Assembly: GCA_036495715.1 (NCBI GenBank)
Contig: DASXML010000048.1
Coordinates: 124,001 to 188,000, forward strand
DNA length: 64,000 bases
Reading direction: 5' to 3'
Origin: Scandinavium sp036495715
GTDB lineage: Bacteria; Pseudomonadota; Gammaproteobacteria; Enterobacterales; Enterobacteriaceae
In this document: positions 62,163 through 64,000 of the stretch, piece after piece
Layout of the letters: the number at the start of each line of letters is the position of its first letter
Numbering within the stretch: the first letter of the stretch is position 1
The notes under the pieces: generated by a model
Databases searched by the model: none
What the model was told of the DNA's origin: nothing
The model's input: the letters and a program-made list of their open reading frames with translations, nothing else
Made by a program: the position numbers and the translations under genes

Positions 62163-62323
62163 CGGGAATTTGGCGTCTTTGCTCAGAGAGTGATCCGCTT
62201 AACACTGTCAGGTAAATCCAGGGTCAGACCTCCCTTTTTCACGGTTATCAAGTTGTTAAATCCATGAGGGGTGTTATAGATACAAAATGTAACATCTCCC
62301 TCCTTCACTGATGGAATTTGACC

Positions 62324-64000
62324 ATGAATAACCCAGGGAAATACCTGATATGGGCCATCCTCTCCGTCGTCGGCGCATTTGCCCTCGGCTACATTGCACT
62401 CAACCGTGGTGAACAGATCAACGCATTATGGATTGTCGTCGCGGCAGTCTGTATCTATCTCATTGCATACCGTTTTTACGGCCAGTTTATCGCGAAGAAA
62501 GTCCTGGCGGTTGACCCGACGCGCATGACGCCAGCGGTGCGTCATAACGACGGGCTGGATTACGTCCCGACTGACAAGAAAGTGCTGTTCGGCCACCATT
62601 TTGCGGCGATTGCCGGAGCAGGACCGCTGGTCGGTCCGGTGCTGGCAGCGCAGATGGGCTATCTGCCGGGGATGATTTGGATCCTCGCAGGCGTGGTGTT
62701 GGCAGGTGCGGTGCAGGACTTTATGGTGCTGTTTGTCTCAACCCGCCGCGATGGGCGTTCGCTCGGCGAGCTTATCAAAGAGGAGATGGGCACCACCGTG
62801 GGCGTGATTGCGCTGGTGGCGACCTTCATGATTATGGTCATCATCCTCGCGGTGCTGGCGATGATCGTCGTGAAAGCCCTGACCCACAGCCCGTGGGGAA
62901 CCTACACCGTGGCGTTCACTATTCCGCTGGCGATTTTCATGGGCATTTATATTCGCTATCTGCGCCCGGGGCGTATCGGCGAAGTGTCGGTGATTGGCCT
63001 GGTTATGCTGATTTTTGCCATCATTTCTGGCGGCTGGGTGGCGGCAAGCCCGGTGTGGGCACCGTGGTTTGATTTCACCGGCGTGCAGTTAACGTGGATG
63101 CTGGTGGGCTACGGTTTTGTGGCGGCCGTTTTACCGGTCTGGCTGTTGCTGGCCCCGCGTGATTACCTTTCGACCTTCCTGAAAATCGGCACTATCGTCG
63201 GGCTGGCAATCGGCATTCTGATCCTGCGTCCGACGCTGACCATGCCCGCGCTGACCAAATTCGTTGATGGCACCGGCCCGGTCTGGACCGGTAGCCTGTT
63301 CCCGTTCCTGTTTATCACCATTGCCTGTGGCGCGGTATCGGGCTTCCACGCGCTGATTGCCTCAGGCACCACGCCGAAAATGCTGGCGAACGAAGGTCAG
63401 GCCTGCTTTATCGGTTATGGCGGGATGCTGATGGAATCCTTCGTGGCGATCATGGCGCTGGTGGCGGCGTGTATCATCGATCCGGGCGTGTACTTCGCGA
63501 TGAACAGCCCGATGGCGGTACTGGCTCCGGCGGGAACCACGGACATCGTGGCCTCTGCCGCGCAGGTGGTCAGCAGTTGGGGCTTTGCAATAACGCCGGA
63601 TACGCTAACGCAAATCGCCAATGAAGTCGGCGAACAGTCGATTATCTCGCGTGCGGGCGGTGCGCCAACGCTGGCAGTCGGCATGGCGTACATTCTGCAC
63701 GGCTCCCTCGGCGGTTTGATGGATGTCTCGTTCTGGTATCACTTCGCCATTCTGTTCGAAGCGCTGTTTATTCTGACGGCGGTCGATGCCGGAACACGCG
63801 CGGCGCGCTTTATGTTGCAGGATTTGCTCGGCGTGATCAGCCCGAACCTGAAACGCACCGATTCGCTGCCTGCGAACCTGCTGGCAACCGCGCTGTGCGT
63901 GCTGGCGTGGGGCTATTTCCTGCATCAGGGCGTGGTGGATCCGCTCGGCGGCATCAACACGTTGTGGCCGCTGTTCGGTATCGCCAACCAGATGTTGGCG
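62324..64000 (+). CDS. cstA: Peptide/pyruvate transporter CstA, 5' part
   Basis: First 559 codons of a gene whose E. coli homologue has 701; it continues past the right edge without a stop. INALWIVVAAVCIYLIAYRF, MTPAVRHNDGLDYVPTDKKV, LFGHHFAAIAGAGPLVGPVL and VQDFMVLFVSTRRDGRSLGE are the CstA family signature, with many membrane helices. It is a carbon-starvation-induced inner-membrane transporter linked to peptide and pyruvate uptake. The ATG at 62324 has TGGAATTTGACC upstream; in E. coli its leader is bound by CsrA at GGA motifs, and GGA/GGG elements are present here too, but this was not tested. Confidence 0.96.
   Translation, partial: MNNPGKYLIWAILSVVGAFALGYIALNRGEQINALWIVVAAVCIYLIAYRFYGQFIAKKVLAVDPTRMTPAVRHNDGLDYVPTDKKVLFGHHFAAIAGAGPLVGPVLAAQMGYLPGMIWILAGVVLAGAVQDFMVLFVSTRRDGRSLGELIKEEMGTTVGVIALVATFMIMVIILAVLAMIVVKALTHSPWGTYTVAFTIPLAIFMGIYIRYLRPGRIGEVSVIGLVMLIFAIISGGWVAASPVWAPWFDFTGVQLTWMLVGYGFVAAVLPVWLLLAPRDYLSTFLKIGTIVGLAIGILILRPTLTMPALTKFVDGTGPVWTGSLFPFLFITIACGAVSGFHALIASGTTPKMLANEGQACFIGYGGMLMESFVAIMALVAACIIDPGVYFAMNSPMAVLAPAGTTDIVASAAQVVSSWGFAITPDTLTQIANEVGEQSIISRAGGAPTLAVGMAYILHGSLGGLMDVSFWYHFAILFEALFILTAVDAGTRAARFMLQDLLGVISPNLKRTDSLPANLLATALCVLAWGYFLHQGVVDPLGGINTLWPLFGIANQMLA

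Noticed and set aside
62163..62323. CRP site upstream of cstA
   Set aside because: No TGTGA-N6-TCACA-like sequence could be recognised in the 161-bp gap.

Overview
The window is chromosomal DNA of an enteric gamma-proteobacterium of the Enterobacter/Lelliottia/Leclercia/Klebsiella type. The right half carries the enterobactin gene block in its standard enteric order, bounded by pheP/ybdG on the left and cstA on the right. It also contains ramR-romA-ramA, a locus known from Enterobacter, Klebsiella and relatives (Salmonella has ramRA without romA). No IS element, integrase, tRNA, rRNA or CRISPR array was recognised.

Layout. 1-5.1 kb, minus strand: a sulfate-ester region with the start of an anaerobic sulfatase maturase, a serine-type periplasmic sulfatase, the wreck of a J-domain protein gene and an SdsA1/YjcS-type alkylsulfatase. 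5.4-6.5 kb: a membrane diguanylate cyclase. 6.8-22.6 kb: an envelope cluster of a 3235-residue autotransporter followed by a tight run of five genes (MscS-family channel, Omp85-type barrel, small barrel protein, second Omp85-type barrel, DUF4056 protein). The last five mostly overlap by 1-4 bases. I know of no described function for this set, and it is the best candidate here for an uncharacterised system. 22.7-23.9 kb: a FadL-family porin. 24.2-27.6 kb: a Fur-boxed YncE-like lipoprotein and a TonB-dependent siderophore receptor. 27.7-31.5 kb: pheP and ybdG, split by an insertion of two tandem yeaR-like genes and a lengthened yoaG-like gene.

31.5-35.2 kb is an accessory patch: an MFS exporter divergent from an MmyB-type regulator with an operator between them, a two-helix membrane peptide flanked by imperfect direct repeats, and a HigB/HigA-type toxin-antitoxin pair. 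35.2-38.6 kb: nfsB, ybdF, ramR and romA-ramA, with a near-consensus promoter overlapped by a perfect RamR-type palindrome. 38.7-40.3 kb: an extra, exported Fes-like esterase with its own Fur box. 40.3-42.6 kb: ybdJ, ybdK and a GNAT gene.

42.5-62.2 kb: entD-fepA / fes-ybdZ-entF / (DUF817 gene where E. coli has fepE) / fepC-fepG-fepD / entS / fepB / entCEBAH. The divergent pairs share Fur boxes. EntC, EntB and EntA make 2,3-dihydroxybenzoate; EntE, the EntB carrier domain and EntF (primed by EntD, helped by YbdZ, proofread by EntH) assemble the trilactone; EntS exports it; FepA, FepB and FepDGC bring the ferric complex back; Fes (and perhaps the periplasmic paralogue) cleaves it. cstA runs off the right end.
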